64,000 nt of DNA from Chitinimonas koreensis (GCF_014353015.1 NZ_CP060704.1:5047001-5111000), one strand, 5' to 3'. Positions 48,068 to 59,552 are shown, counted from the stretch's first letter. Notes: generated from the sequence alone by a model not told the origin. Translations and numbers: made by a program.

Positions 48068-48667
48068 CTAAGTACAGGCGCTGCCGAGGCTGCGGTAGCT
48101 GCGCCCGGTCTTGTCGACGGTGACGATGCGCTGGTTCGCGCCGGTCACGCAGAAGGTGAATTTGCGATCCGAGCCGGCACCCAGCGTCAGGCCGCGGAAG
48201 CTGACGCTGACGAGGTCGGTCGGGTTGGGCGTCAGCGAGCTGAGCCCCTTGATGCCGCCGCCGACGCGCAGCAAGGTATCGCCGGTGTCGAAGGCGCCGC
48301 TGGCGTCCTTGTCGACGAAGATCAGCCAACCGGTCTTCCAGTCCGGACTCGAACTCTTGCAGGTCGGCGAGGCGGCGTTGGGATCGCTCGAATTGCAGAC
48401 GACCACCAGCGTATTGCGCTTGATCGCCTCGGCCCGGGCCAGCAGGAGGCTGGTCAGCAGCTCCTCGGAGGCGCCGCTCAGGCGGGCGTTGCGGATCATG
48501 GTGACGAGGCTGGGCGCCGAGATCGCCATCACGATGCTGATCAGGCCGATCGTCATCATCATTTCGATCAGGCTGAACGCCCGCTGGCGCCCCGGCGCCG
48601 CGATCCGGCCGACGCCCTTCCGGGGCCGAGCGATGGTCATGAATGGGAAGGACATCTGTCTCGCCAT
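48068..48667 (-). CDS. fimT: FimT/GspH-like minor pseudopilin
   Basis: About 199 aa from the ATG at 48667; other in-frame ATGs at 48655 and 48640 and an upstream open frame to 48775 make the start uncertain, and none has a strong ribosome site. Pilin core FSLIEMMMTIGLISIVMAIS with Glu+5, then LVTMIRNARLSGASEELLTS, followed by LLLARAEAIKRNTLVVVCNS, the GspH/FimT signature. The residue before the cleavage site is Ala (RQRA/FSLIE), not the usual Gly. First gene of the minor pilin operon. FimT proteins can bind DNA and aid natural transformation. Confidence 0.85.
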   Translation of the reverse strand: MARQMSFPFMTIARPRKGVGRIAAPGRQRAFSLIEMMMTIGLISIVMAISAPSLVTMIRNARLSGASEELLTSLLLARAEAIKRNTLVVVCNSSDPNAASPTCKSSSPDWKTGWLIFVDKDASGAFDTGDTLLRVGGGIKGLSSLTPNPTDLVSVSFRGLTLGAGSDRKFTFCVTGANQRIVTVDKTGRSYRSLGSACT

Positions 48668-48812
48668 CTTGTTGTTCACGCGCCGGACCGCCGACCCCGC
48701 CTGTCGCCGCGGGAACTTATCGGGCCGGGCCCATTTCCAGCGTCGACGATACCGAGCCCGCCGGCGCCCCACCAACCTTGCCGACGAACGCCCCGTTTAC
48801 CCACACCAACGG

Positions 48813-48841
48813 CATAAAGGCAGTCTGCAGGCCTTATCCAA
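48813..48841 (-). promoter_or_regulatory. candidate promoter of the minor pilin operon
   Basis: On the minus strand TTGGAT (48836-48841), a 17-base spacer and TTTATG (48813-48818), between the groEL terminator and fimT. Both hexamers are moderate matches. Confidence 0.4.
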
Positions 48842-48864
48842 GCTAGATTTGAAGCCCCGGAAAA

Positions 48865-48896
48865 GCAAAGCGCCCCGAACAATCGGGGCGCTTTGC
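48865..48896. terminator. terminator downstream of groEL
   Basis: GCAAAGCGCCCCGA, loop, TCGGGGCGCTTTGC: a perfect 14-bp stem with a 4-base loop, followed on the minus strand by TTTTCC. It separates groESL from the same-strand pilin operon. Confidence 0.9.
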
Positions 48897-48959
48897 CTGA
48901 AACGCGTACGACGGGCACCGAGGCCGCGCGCGAGCGCACGGCCCGGGGCGGGACTGGGC

Positions 48960-50603
<1,644 letters not shown>

Positions 50604-50726
50604 ATCTCCAAATTTGTTTCACCGACACGCCTTCGGGCGCGTCGCCCTTTCCTCTACGAGGGGCAAGGGCCGGGATATGGGGTATAGCGCGTGCGCTGAC
50701 GGCACGGGTCATCGCAATGCGACGAC

Positions 50727-51017
50727 TCAGGCCTCGACGACGCCCATGATGTCTTCTTCGCGCATCACCAGCAGTTCGTTGCCGTCGACCTTGACGGTCT
50801 GGCCGCTGTACTTGCCGAAGATCACCTTGTCGCCGGCCTTGACCTGCAGCGCGCGGACCGAGCCGTTGTCGAGCAGCTTGCCGGTACCGACAGCGACCAC
50901 TTCGCCCATGTCGGGCTTCTCGGCCGCATTGCCCGGCAGCACGATGCCCGAGGCGGTTTTTTCTTCGGCTTCGACGCGCTTGATCACGACGCGATCGTGC
51001 AGGGGACGAATCTTCAT
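50727..51017 (-). CDS. groES: GroES, 10-kDa co-chaperonin
   Basis: 96 aa: MKIRPLHDRVVIKRVEAEEK, the mobile loop TASGIVLPGNAAEKPDMGEV that docks to GroEL, GDKVIFGKYSGQTVKVDGNE and a LLVMREEDIMGVVEA end. GGAG ribosome site. First gene of the groESL operon. Confidence 0.98.
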   Translation of the reverse strand: MKIRPLHDRVVIKRVEAEEKTASGIVLPGNAAEKPDMGEVVAVGTGKLLDNGSVRALQVKAGDKVIFGKYSGQTVKVDGNELLVMREEDIMGVVEA

Positions 51018-51083
51018 GGTTTTCTCCTGTGGGGGTACTGTTCGAATGCCGTAACAGGCAAATCAAGGACTTGAAGTCTGCTG

Positions 51084-51110
51084 CTAGCACTCATCGCTAA
51101 CGAGTGCCAA
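51084..51110 (-). promoter_or_regulatory. CIRCE operator of groESL (HrcA site)
   Basis: On the minus strand TTGGCACTC, 9 bases, GAGTGCTAG, against the CIRCE consensus TTAGCACTC-N9-GAGTGCTAA (two mismatches, at the outer ends). It starts at the edge of the -10 element and covers the predicted transcription start, so HrcA binding would block initiation. hrcA itself is outside the window. Confidence 0.9.
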
Positions 51111-51138
51111 TGATATGGGCGACCCTAGCCCATTTCAA
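51110..51138 (-). promoter_or_regulatory. sigma-70 promoter of groESL
   Basis: On the minus strand TTGAAA (51133-51138), a 17-base spacer and TATCAT (51110-51115), immediately upstream of the CIRCE element and about 95 bases before groES. Confidence 0.75.
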
Positions 51139-51266
51139 GAGCAGGGTGTTTCGGATAGATGAAGATTTCGGGCAGGCGGCCACCCGCGCCGACGCCCGGA
51201 ACCGAGCCTTCCCGGGACGCTCCGACCACGGCAAGGCCGCCCAACCCGCACCGAAAGGAATCCCCG

Positions 51267-51830
51267 ATGTCGATCCGCCACCTGTCCTGGCCGCTGGCCG
51301 TCCTGCTGTCCGCCCTGCCCTGCCTCGCGGCCGACGATGGCGCGCTCGACGCGCTGGCCGGCCTCAGCGCCGCCCGGCTGCGGCTGGCCGACCTGGTGGC
51401 GGCCAGCAAGTGGCATAGCGGCCAGCCGATCGAGGATGCGGCGCGCGAGCGGGTGGTCCTGCAGCGCGCGGTGGCCGACGCGGCGGCGGCAGGCATCGAC
51501 GCCGGCTGGGCCGGGCAGGTGTTCGCCGGCCAGATCGCCGCCAACAAGGCGGTGCAGGCCGGCCTGCATGCGCAATGGCGCGAGGCCGGCGAAGCGCCGG
51601 CGCGGCAGCCGGATCTCGCCCAGGAGGTGCGGCCGGCGATCGACGAGCTCAACGGCCGCCTGCTGGCCGCGCTGCCCGAGGCCGCAGCGCTGCGCCGGCA
51701 GGCCGATTGCGCCGAGCGGGCCGCCGCGGCCGCATTGCGCGGCGCCGAGCGGCAGGGCCTCGACGCGCTGCACCGCGCCGCGCTCGGCCAGGCGCTGGCG
51801 GCGCTGTGCGATGCGCCTCAGCGGCGATAG
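51267..51830 (+). CDS. secreted chorismate mutase, AroQ-gamma class
   Basis: 187 aa from the ATG at 51267, 7 bases after AAAGGA. Signal peptide MSIRHLSWPLAVLLSALPCL-AAD. The mature protein matches the exported AroQ-gamma family: RLRLADLVAASKWHSGQPIE then DAARERVVLQ carries the expected Arg, Lys, Asp, Arg and Gln of the active site; VFAGQIAANKAVQAGLHAQW follows; and the C-terminal Cys pair (RQADCAERA; LAALCDAP) matches the disulfide of the Mycobacterium tuberculosis periplasmic enzyme. It converts chorismate to prephenate outside the cytoplasm; the physiological purpose is unclear. Divergent from groES; its last 13 bases overlap the convergent DUF423 gene. Confidence 0.85.
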   Translation: MSIRHLSWPLAVLLSALPCLAADDGALDALAGLSAARLRLADLVAASKWHSGQPIEDAARERVVLQRAVADAAAAGIDAGWAGQVFAGQIAANKAVQAGLHAQWREAGEAPARQPDLAQEVRPAIDELNGRLLAALPEAAALRRQADCAERAAAAALRGAERQGLDALHRAALGQALAALCDAPQRR

Positions 51831-52189
51831 CGCCAGCCGGCGGCGAACAGGCAGGCCCAGCCGGCCAGCAAGGCCAGCCCGCCGATCGGCGTGACCATGC
51901 CGAGCTTGGGCGTAGCGGTGAGCGTGAGCAGGTAGAGGCTGCCGGAGAACAGCACGATGCCGGCCACGAAGCCGCGGCCGGCCCAGTCGCCGAGCCTGCC
52001 CAGCTGCGGCGCGAGCGCGGCCAGCGCCAGCAGGGCCAGGCTGTGCAGCATCTGGTAGTGCACGCCGGTCTGGAACACCGCCAGGTATTCGGGCGTGAGC
52101 GTGGCCTTGAGGCCGTGGGCGGCGAAGGCGCCGAGCGCCACGCCGCTGAAGCCGCCGAGCGCGGCGAGCAGCAGCCAGGTTCGATTCAT
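51818..52189 (-). CDS. DUF423 small membrane protein
   Basis: 123 aa with four membrane helices: WLLLAALGGFSGVALGAFAA, HGLKATLTPEYLAVFQTGVH, LHSLALLALAALAP, FVAGIVLFSGSLYLLTLTAT, and PIGGLALLAGWACLFAAGW. The AHGL motif after helix one and Y(Q)MLH are typical of DUF423 (YgdD/YwdK). Function unknown. Confidence 0.92.
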   Translation of the reverse strand: MNRTWLLLAALGGFSGVALGAFAAHGLKATLTPEYLAVFQTGVHYQMLHSLALLALAALAPQLGRLGDWAGRGFVAGIVLFSGSLYLLTLTATPKLGMVTPIGGLALLAGWACLFAAGWRYRR

Positions 52190-52464
52190 CGCTTTCCCTC
52201 TTGGTTGGAGCGGAAAAGCGGCGAGCGTACGTGAATGGGTGCGGCCGCGCAGCTAAGGATTGAGTTGCGGTAGAGGGATTCGGCGCTGCTTGGCGGACGA
52301 CGCGCCGCTGTCGCCGGGACGGCCAGCGGTACCCGGCGGGCGCTCCCTCACCCTGCCCTCTCCCGGGGGAGAGGGTGGGCGCCGCTGAGTCGACCTTCAG
52401 TTCATCTCTTGCACGCCTTGGCGTACAGGCGCGCAGCGTCGATTCAATTGCGCCTTGAGCCCCC
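52190..52464. other. intergenic region with one REP-like palindrome
   Basis: No gene. Contains CTCCCTCACCCTGCCCTCTC next to CCGGGGGAGAGGGTGGG (52343-52379), in which CCCTCTCCC pairs with GGGAGAGGG. The same CCCTCACCCTGCCCTCTCCC unit recurs at 58556-58589, so this is a dispersed repeat of the genome. Confidence 0.7.
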
Positions 52465-53031
52465 TCAACCCAACAGCAGCCAACCGCCCGCGGCCGCCGC
52501 GACCATGCCGAAGCCGCGCTGCCAGCGGCCGTGCGCCGGGTCGAGCCGGCCGAAGCCGATGCCCGCCAGGTGCAGGCCGGCGGTGGCCAGCAGGAAGCCG
52601 GCGGCGTAGCCCCAGCGGCTGCCGTCGGCCGGCAGCTCGGCGCCGTGCGCCATGCCGTGCACCACGGCGGCGGCGGCGCAAACGGCGAGGCCCGGCCCGG
52701 TCGGCAGCCGCCAGGCCAGCGCGACCGCCAGGCCCAGCGCCAGCACGCTGAGCGCGATGGCGGTCTCGGTGAAGCCCGCCGCGTAGCCGGCCATGCCGAG
52801 CGCGCCGCCGAGCGCCATGGCGGCGACGAAGGCGGCCGGCAGCAGCCAGACGCGGCGGCCGCCGTGCTGGGCCGACCAGACGCCGACGGCGAACATCGCC
52901 AGCAGGTGGTCCCAGCCCAGCAAGGGATGGGCGAAGCCGGCCGCGAAGCCGTGGACGTGGTCGCCGCCGCTGTGGGCCAGCGCCGGCACGGCGAGCGCGG
53001 CGGCAAGCAGGTGGATCGGACGGATCTGCAT
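52465..53031 (-). CDS. ureJ: HupE/UreJ nickel transporter
   Basis: 188 aa from the ATG at 53031 (MQIRPIHLLAAALAVPALAH). The family signature follows cleavage: SGGDHVHGFAAGFAHPLLGW then DHLLAMFAVGVWSAQ, and later VVHGMAHGAELP; these His/Asp/Glu residues bind the metal. Six to seven membrane segments. It supplies nickel for the urease encoded just upstream on the same strand. Last gene of the ure operon. Confidence 0.92.
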   Translation of the reverse strand: MQIRPIHLLAAALAVPALAHSGGDHVHGFAAGFAHPLLGWDHLLAMFAVGVWSAQHGGRRVWLLPAAFVAAMALGGALGMAGYAAGFTETAIALSVLALGLAVALAWRLPTGPGLAVCAAAAVVHGMAHGAELPADGSRWGYAAGFLLATAGLHLAGIGFGRLDPAHGRWQRGFGMVAAAAGGWLLLG

Positions 53032-53087
53032 GGTTCGGTGTCTCCTGGTTTTGATGGGGCGAATCGAGCGGAACGGGCGTGGCGCGG

Positions 53088-53714
53088 CTAGCCGCCGGAA
53101 TCGACGCCGCCCAGCATCCCGCGCGTCTCGATGAAGCGGACGATCTGCTCCAGCCCCTGGCCGATCTTGAGGTTGGTGAACAGGAAGGGCCGCTCGCCGC
53201 GCATCCGCCGCGCGTCGCGGTCCATCACCTCGAGCGAGGCGCCGACGTGGAAAGCCAGATCGATCTTGTTGATGATCAGCAGGTCGGACTTGCAGATGCC
53301 GGGACCGCCCTTGCGCGGGATCTTCTCGCCGGCCGCCACGTCGATCACGTAGATCGTCAGGTCCGACAGCTCCGGGCTGAAGGTGGCGGCCAGGTTGTCG
53401 CCGCCCGATTCGACGAACACCAGGTCCAGCTCGGGAAAGCGCGCATGCAGCCGCGCCACCGCCTCGAGGTTGATCGAGGCGTCCTCGCGGATCGCCGTGT
53501 GCGGGCAGCCGCCGGTCTCCACGCCGAGGATGCGCTCGGGCGGCAGCGCCTGGTGGCTGACCAGGAAGGCGGCGTCCTCCTGGGTGTAGATGTCGTTGGT
53601 GACCGCGGCGACCTCGTAGTCGTCGCGCATGGCGCGGCACAGCGCCAGCGTCAACGCGGTCTTGCCTGAGCCGACCGGGCCGCCGATGCCGACGCGCAGC
53701 GGGGTCTTGTTCAT
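53088..53714 (-). CDS. ureG: UreG, urease accessory GTPase
   Basis: 208 aa from the ATG at 53714 (MNKTPLRVGIGGPVGSGKTA, P-loop). Downstream: NDIYTQEDAAFLV, GVETGGCPHTAIREDASINL with the nickel-binding Cys-Pro-His, DLVFVESGGDNLAATFSPEL and the NKID guanine motif (LLIINKIDLAFHVG). It drives nickel insertion into UreC with UreF and UreD, taking nickel from UreE. An in-frame extension to 53774 is not conserved. Confidence 0.97.
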   Translation of the reverse strand: MNKTPLRVGIGGPVGSGKTALTLALCRAMRDDYEVAAVTNDIYTQEDAAFLVSHQALPPERILGVETGGCPHTAIREDASINLEAVARLHARFPELDLVFVESGGDNLAATFSPELSDLTIYVIDVAAGEKIPRKGGPGICKSDLLIINKIDLAFHVGASLEVMDRDARRMRGERPFLFTNLKIGQGLEQIVRFIETRGMLGGVDSGG

Positions 53715-53811
53715 GGGTAGTCCTCCTCGATGGCCGTCGCGACGACGGCGGAATGCAGTGCAGGGATCGGGCAAGGGCAGCCGAAGCCGCGCCGGTGCGG
53801 CGACGAGCGGT

Positions 53812-54495
53812 TCATGAGCGGAACAGCCGGCTGTACTGCGTTTCGTGCAGGCAGGCCGCCAGCGCGAAGCCCGGCGCCAGGTTGTGCCAGTCGTCCTCGT
53901 CGGCCGGCGCCGCGGCCGCCGCTTCGGCCAGCAACGGCAACAGGCGCGACAGCAGCTGCTGGCCGGCGGCCTGGCCCAGCGGCAGCGCCTTCATCAGCAC
54001 CATCACCTGGTTCTCCAGCCAGCTCCACAGATAGGCGCCGCGCGCCGCCTCGCCGTCCAGGCCCCAGGCCGCGGCGGCCAGCGCGTAGAGCGCCGGCCAG
54101 CACGGCCGCCGCAGCTGCGCCGCCCGTTCGCGCGCGGCGGCCGGCAGGTCGGGCAGGCCCTCGAGCAGGCGGGCCATCGAATAGCCCATCTGCAGCGTCT
54201 CGGCGCGCAGCTCGGCGGTCTCGCGGCTGGCCAGCCAGTCGTCGTTGAGGCGCTGGGCGGCAGCCGCATCGCCGGCCTGCCAGGCACCTTGCAGCGCGGC
54301 CAGCAGCGGCAGTTCGTAATGGGCGAGGCCGAGCTGCAGCAGGTCGGCGATCCAGCGCTCGGCCGTCGCCGCGTCGCGCACCGTGCCGGCCTCGATCGCC
54401 CACTCCAGCCCCTGCGAATAGCTGTAGGCGCCGACCGGCAAGGCCGGGCTGGCGAGCCGCAGCAACTGGCCGAGCGCGAGCGCGGAGGCGGCCAT
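53812..54495 (-). CDS. ureF: UreF, urease accessory protein
   Basis: 227 aa. LLRLASPALPVGAYSYSQGL then EWAIEAGTV is the UreF opening, and the C-terminal half is all-helical (LENQVMVLMKALPLGQAAGQ). Bridges UreD-urease and the UreG GTPase. Its start overlaps the ureE stop. Confidence 0.95.
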   Translation of the reverse strand: MAASALALGQLLRLASPALPVGAYSYSQGLEWAIEAGTVRDAATAERWIADLLQLGLAHYELPLLAALQGAWQAGDAAAAQRLNDDWLASRETAELRAETLQMGYSMARLLEGLPDLPAAARERAAQLRRPCWPALYALAAAAWGLDGEAARGAYLWSWLENQVMVLMKALPLGQAAGQQLLSRLLPLLAEAAAAAPADEDDWHNLAPGFALAACLHETQYSRLFRS

Positions 54496-54980
54496 CAGCG
54501 GGCGAAATCGTGGATGCGCGGCTTGCGCACGAACTCGCTCTCGCCATGCGCATGCGGCGTGCCGGCATAAGCGCCGGCCTCAGGCTCGAACGGCGCCTCG
54601 AGCGCCACCAGCTCGGCGCCGAGCTGCGCCAGCAGGTCGCGCAGCACGTAGTCGTCGAGCAGGCGCAGGTAGTCGGGGCCGACTTCGAGCATCACGTGGC
54701 GGTTGCCCAGGTGATAGGCGGCGCGCGCCAGCTCCCGGCCGTCGCGGCAACGCACCTCGAGCACCGCCTCGGGCCGCGCCACGATGCGCAGCACGCGGCC
54801 GTCCTCGCCGCGCAGGCAGTCGCCGCCGCGCAGCACGCTGCCGCGGTCGAGGAACAGGCCGACCTCCTCGCCGCCGGCCAGCCGGGTGCGCAGCCGGCTC
54901 TTCTGGCGCAGCTCGAACGGCAGCGCCAGTTCGGCGTCGGCCTGCGGCTGCGGGGGGATGCGTTCGGTGATCAACCACAT
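54495..54980 (-). CDS. ureE: UreE, urease nickel metallochaperone
   Basis: 161 aa from the ATG at 54980 (MWLITERIPPQPQADAELAL). The peptide-binding N-terminal domain (LPFELRQKSRLRTRLAGGEE) is followed by a ferredoxin-like metal domain with YHLGNRHVMLEV, whose His binds nickel at the dimer interface. The C-terminal tail has only a short His motif (PHAHGESEF), not the His-rich stretch of Klebsiella UreE. 23 bases after ureC. Confidence 0.95.
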   Translation of the reverse strand: MWLITERIPPQPQADAELALPFELRQKSRLRTRLAGGEEVGLFLDRGSVLRGGDCLRGEDGRVLRIVARPEAVLEVRCRDGRELARAAYHLGNRHVMLEVGPDYLRLLDDYVLRDLLAQLGAELVALEAPFEPEAGAYAGTPHAHGESEFVRKPRIHDFAR

Positions 54981-55003
54981 GGGCGTTTTCCTCGGCGAAA
55001 GAC

Positions 55004-56699
<1,696 letters not shown>

Positions 56700-56703
<4 letters not shown>

Positions 56704-57005
56704 AGCTTGCCCATCACTTTCGCCTGGAAACCGTAGACGACGCGGTCGCCGGCCAGCGCCACCAGCTCGACCGTGCGGGTCTGGCCCGGCTCGAAGCGCA
56801 CCGCGGTGCCGGCCGCGATATCGAGCCGATAGCCGCGGGCGGCCTCGCGGTCGAAGGCCAGCGCGGCGTTGGTCTCGTAGAAGTGGTAGTGCGAGCCGAC
56901 CTGGATCGGCCGGTCGCCGGTATTGGCCACCGCCAGCCGGACCGTGGGCCGGCCGGCGTTCAGTTCGATGTCGCCGTCGGCGACCTGCATTTCCCCGGGG
57001 ATCAT
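56700..57005 (-). CDS. ureB: UreB, urease beta subunit
   Basis: 101 aa: MIPGEMQVADGDIELNAGRP, GDRPIQVGSHYHFYETNAAL, FDREAARGYRLDIAAGTAVR and FEPGQTRTVELVALAGDRVV are all classic UreB segments. Separate short subunit, as in most bacteria; 7 bases after ureA. Confidence 0.98.
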
Positions 57006-57012
57006 GGCGGCC

Positions 57013-57315
57013 TCAGGCGATCGGTTGGTGGACGGTGACCAGCTTGGTGCCGTCGGGGAAAGTCGCTTCGACCTGGACGTCGGCGATCATCTCGGCCACG
57101 CCCTCCATCACGTCGGCGCGGCTCAGCAGGGTGGTGCCGTAGCGCATCAGCTCGGCCACGCTCTGGCCGTCGCGCGCGCCCTCGAGCAGCGCGGCCGAAA
57201 GGTAGGCCACCGCCTCCGGGTAGTTGAGCTTGAGGCCGCGGGCCTTGCGCCGTTCGGCCAGCAGGCCGGCGGTGAAGATCAGCAGCTTGTCCTTCTCGCG
57301 CGGGGTCAGTTCCAT
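57013..57315 (-). CDS. ureA: UreA, urease gamma subunit
   Basis: 100 aa: MELTPREKDKLLIFTAGLLA, ERRKARGLKLNYPEAVAYLS, SVAELMRYGTTLLSRADVME, GVAEMIADVQVEATFPDGTK and a VHQPI end. Full-length UreA. Confidence 0.98.
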   Translation of the reverse strand: MELTPREKDKLLIFTAGLLAERRKARGLKLNYPEAVAYLSAALLEGARDGQSVAELMRYGTTLLSRADVMEGVAEMIADVQVEATFPDGTKLVTVHQPIA

Positions 57316-57357
57316 CGGGTCTCTTCCTCGTTCTTATCCATCGTCATCGTCGTCTCT

Positions 57358-57426
57358 GTAGGAGCGGCTTCAGCCGCGAATGGCCGGAGCAGCACCGCCA
57401 CCATTCGCGGCTGAAGCCGCGCCTAC
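57358..57426. repeat. REP-like palindrome between ureD and ureA (first of a pair)
   Basis: GTAGGAGCGGCTTCAGCCGC (57358-57377) with GAATGG, 17 intervening bases, and the complementary CCATTCGCGGCTGAAGCCGC plus a near-match GCCTAC. The GAGCGGCTTCAGCCGC core is itself palindromic. Typical dispersed intergenic REP element. Confidence 0.8.
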
Positions 57427-57440
57427 GGAGACCTGATCCA

Positions 57441-57508
57441 TAGGTCGGGCGCTAGGCCCGACAGCGACCTTGATCGACCGCGCTGTCGGGCATGAAGCCC
57501 GACCTACC
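57441..57508. repeat. REP-like palindrome between ureD and ureA (second of a pair)
   Basis: TAGGTCGGGC, GCTAGGCCCGACAGCG, a short spacer, then CGCTGTCGGGCATGAAGCCC followed by GACCTA. Nested hairpins; sequence unrelated to the first element 15 bases away. Two unlike REP families in one 260-base gap inside a ure operon may act as mRNA stabilisers or attenuators. Confidence 0.75.
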
Positions 57509-57574
57509 GGGAGACCGCCGCTCATGCGATGAGCCGGTCGATGGGAATAACAAATATCCACAGCTACTCCACAT

Positions 57575-58419
57575 TCATGTCCGCCAGATCCGCGGCGTGA
57601 TCGGCGGCCGGCCCAGCAACTGCGGCCGCAGCGCCTGCCAGGCCGCGGCGAACGCCTCGCGCAGCGGCTCGGCCTGCGGCGCCAGGCCGCGCAGGCAGAC
57701 GAGGCCGTCGAGCCGGGTCCAGCCCAGCGTCACGCCGTCCGGCCGCGGCAGCGCGCGCAGCCGGGCCAGCGTGTCGGCGTCGATCTCGCCGGCCGCCAGC
57801 AGCGTGCCCAGCACCGGCAGGCCGGCCAGGCCCACCGGCGAGGCCAGCAGCGGATCGCCGCCGCGCAGCCGGCCGCGTTCGACGAACAGCGGCGCCCCGC
57901 CGGGCCGCGTGATGCGCAGCGCCTGGCGCCAGTCGCCGCGCTCGAAGCGCTCGCCGGCGGCCGGCCGGCCCAGGCAGACCAGCTCCCACCAGGCCAGCCG
58001 CGCGCCCTCGGCCAGCTCGATCTCGACCGTCGAATCGGCCAGCGCGCCGTCGAACACGATGGTCTCCTGCGGCAGCCATTCGAGCGCCGCGCCGGCCGCC
58101 ACCGCCAGCCGCAGCGACTGCTGCGCGCGCGGCCCGATCGAGCCGTACCACTTGGCCGCGCCCGGGGTGGTCAGCAGCGCGTGGGCGCCGGCCGCCACCT
58201 CGACCTCGATCGCCAGCCGGTCGCCGCCGGCGATGCCGCCGGGCGGATGCAGCACGATACCGTGGCAGACCGCCCCGCCTCCGGGTAGAGCGGCTTCTGC
58301 AGCACCAGCGGGCCGAGCTGGCCGCGCCGGCGCAGCACCGTGCGGCCGTCGGTGCGCTCGAAGCGGAGTTTCAGTTCGGCGCGCCAGGCGGACGGCGCGA
58401 GAGGTGGGTGCATATGCAT
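57575..58419 (-). CDS. ureD: UreD/UreH, urease accessory protein (one frame break)
   Basis: About 281 aa after repair, from an ATG at 58419 (MHMHPPLAPSAWRAELKLRF; an ATG two codons on is an alternative). LVLQKPLYPE is followed, after a break at about 58278-58282, by GGAVCHGIVLHPPGGIAGGD in the next frame; one missing G explains it. Remaining signatures: LTTPGAAKWYGSIGPRAQQS, LEWLPQETIVFDGA and a WWELVCLGRPAAGERF-type segment. Scaffold that binds apo-urease and recruits UreF and UreG. Encoded upstream of ureA, the common betaproteobacterial order. Confidence 0.93.
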
Positions 58420-58445
58420 GGCGTTCGGCCGGCCGTGAAGACTTA

Positions 58446-58589
58446 GCCCCTCTCCCACCGGGAGAGGGGTTGGGCTGAGGGAGCGCCAGTTCGGCTATCA
58501 CTGCCAGTGCTGACGACAGCACGCTGGAACCGGCAGCCATGCCTGAACCGGCGCGCCCTCACCCTGCCCTCTCCCGGGGGAGAGGGGGG
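58446..58589. repeat. two GGGAGAGGG-type palindromes between urtE and ureD
   Basis: First: CCCCTCTCCC ACC GGGAGAGGGG at 58446-58469. Second: CCCTCACCCTGCCCTCTCCC with GGGGGAGAGGGG at 58556-58589, matching the copy at 52343-52379. No gene lies between 58420 and 58643. Confidence 0.75.
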
Positions 58590-58643
58590 TCGCGCCGCCT
58601 TCCGGCATGGCATGGTCACGCCCAGCCATTCGCCCGCCTGTCC

Positions 58644-59342
58644 TCATATCGCCAGCAGCCCCCGCACCGCCTCGTCCTGCATCTCCACTCCCGCGCCCTG
58701 CCGCACCACCTCGCCGCGCGACATCACCGCGTAGCGGTCGGCCAGGCTGGCGGCGAAGTCGTAGTACTGCTCGACCAGCAGGATGGTCATCTCGCCGCCG
58801 GCCGCGAGCTGGCGGATCACCGCCTCGATCTCCTTGATGATCGACGGCTGGATGCCCTCGGTCGGCTCGTCGAGCACCAGCAGGCGCGGCCGCGCCGCCA
58901 GCGCGCGGCCGATGGCGAGCTGCTGCTGCTGGCCGCCGGACAGGTCGCCGCCGCGCCGGCGGCGCATGTCGCGCAGCACCGGGAACAGCGCGTAGATCTC
59001 GTCCGGCACCTGCCGCGCCGCCTGGCCGCGCAGGCCGGCCAGGCCCATGCGCAGGTTCTCCTCCACCGTCAGCCGGCCGAAGATGTCGCGCCCCTGCGGC
59101 ACGTAGCCGATGCCGGCGCGCACGCGGCGATGGGTCGGCCAGCCGGAGATGTCCTCGCCCTGCCAGCGGATGCGGCCGCCGCGCAGCGGCAGCAGGCCCA
59201 GCAACGCCTTGAGCAGCGTGCTCTTGCCCACGCCGTTGCGTCCCAAGAGCGCGGTGACGCGCCCGGCTGGCGCGGCCAGGTTCACCCCGCGCAGGATGTG
59301 GCTGCCGCTGTAGTACTGGTGCAGGTCTTCGATCTCGAGCAT
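58644..59342 (-). CDS. urtE: UrtE, urea ABC transporter ATPase
   Basis: 232 aa. MLEIEDLHQYYSGSHILRGV then Walker A GRNGVGKSTLLKALLGL, Q-loop GIGYVPQGRDIFGRLTVEEN, signature LSGGQQQQLAIGRAL and Walker B RLLVLDEPTEGIQPS. The LivF-like class with IIKEIEAVI, as expected for UrtE. Paired with UrtD; encoded directly upstream of the urease genes. Confidence 0.95.
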   Translation of the reverse strand: MLEIEDLHQYYSGSHILRGVNLAAPAGRVTALLGRNGVGKSTLLKALLGLLPLRGGRIRWQGEDISGWPTHRRVRAGIGYVPQGRDIFGRLTVEENLRMGLAGLRGQAARQVPDEIYALFPVLRDMRRRRGGDLSGGQQQQLAIGRALAARPRLLVLDEPTEGIQPSIIKEIEAVIRQLAAGGEMTILLVEQYYDFAASLADRYAVMSRGEVVRQGAGVEMQDEAVRGLLAI

Positions 59343-59355
59343 GTGTGGGAGCCCT

Positions 59356-59548
59356 GTGAAACGTGAAAGGTGAAAAGTGAAACGTGAACCCCATCCCCAC
59401 CCCGGCCCTCCCCTTGAAGGGGAGGGAGCGGGAGCGGTGACTCAATGACGATCGCAGGTCGTGGATGCCTCGCTACGCCACTCCTCCCCTTCAAGGGGGA
59501 GGTTGGGAGGGGGATGGGGTTCACGTTTCACTTTTCACCTTTCACGTT

Positions 59549-59552
<4 letters not shown>
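59356..59552. repeat. long palindrome with perfect 39-base arms between urtD and urtE
   Basis: Left arm 59356-59394 (GTGAAACGTGAAAGGTGAAA ... GTGAACCCCAT) and its exact reverse complement at 59514-59552, whose end overlaps the urtD stop codon (59549-59551). Nested inside is a second, imperfect inverted pair (CCTCCCCTTGAAGGGGAGGG near 59411 and CTCCCCTTCAAGGGGGAGG near 59482). The arms consist of short tandem GTGAAA-type units, like the GTGAGG palindrome at 35897. Confidence 0.85.
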
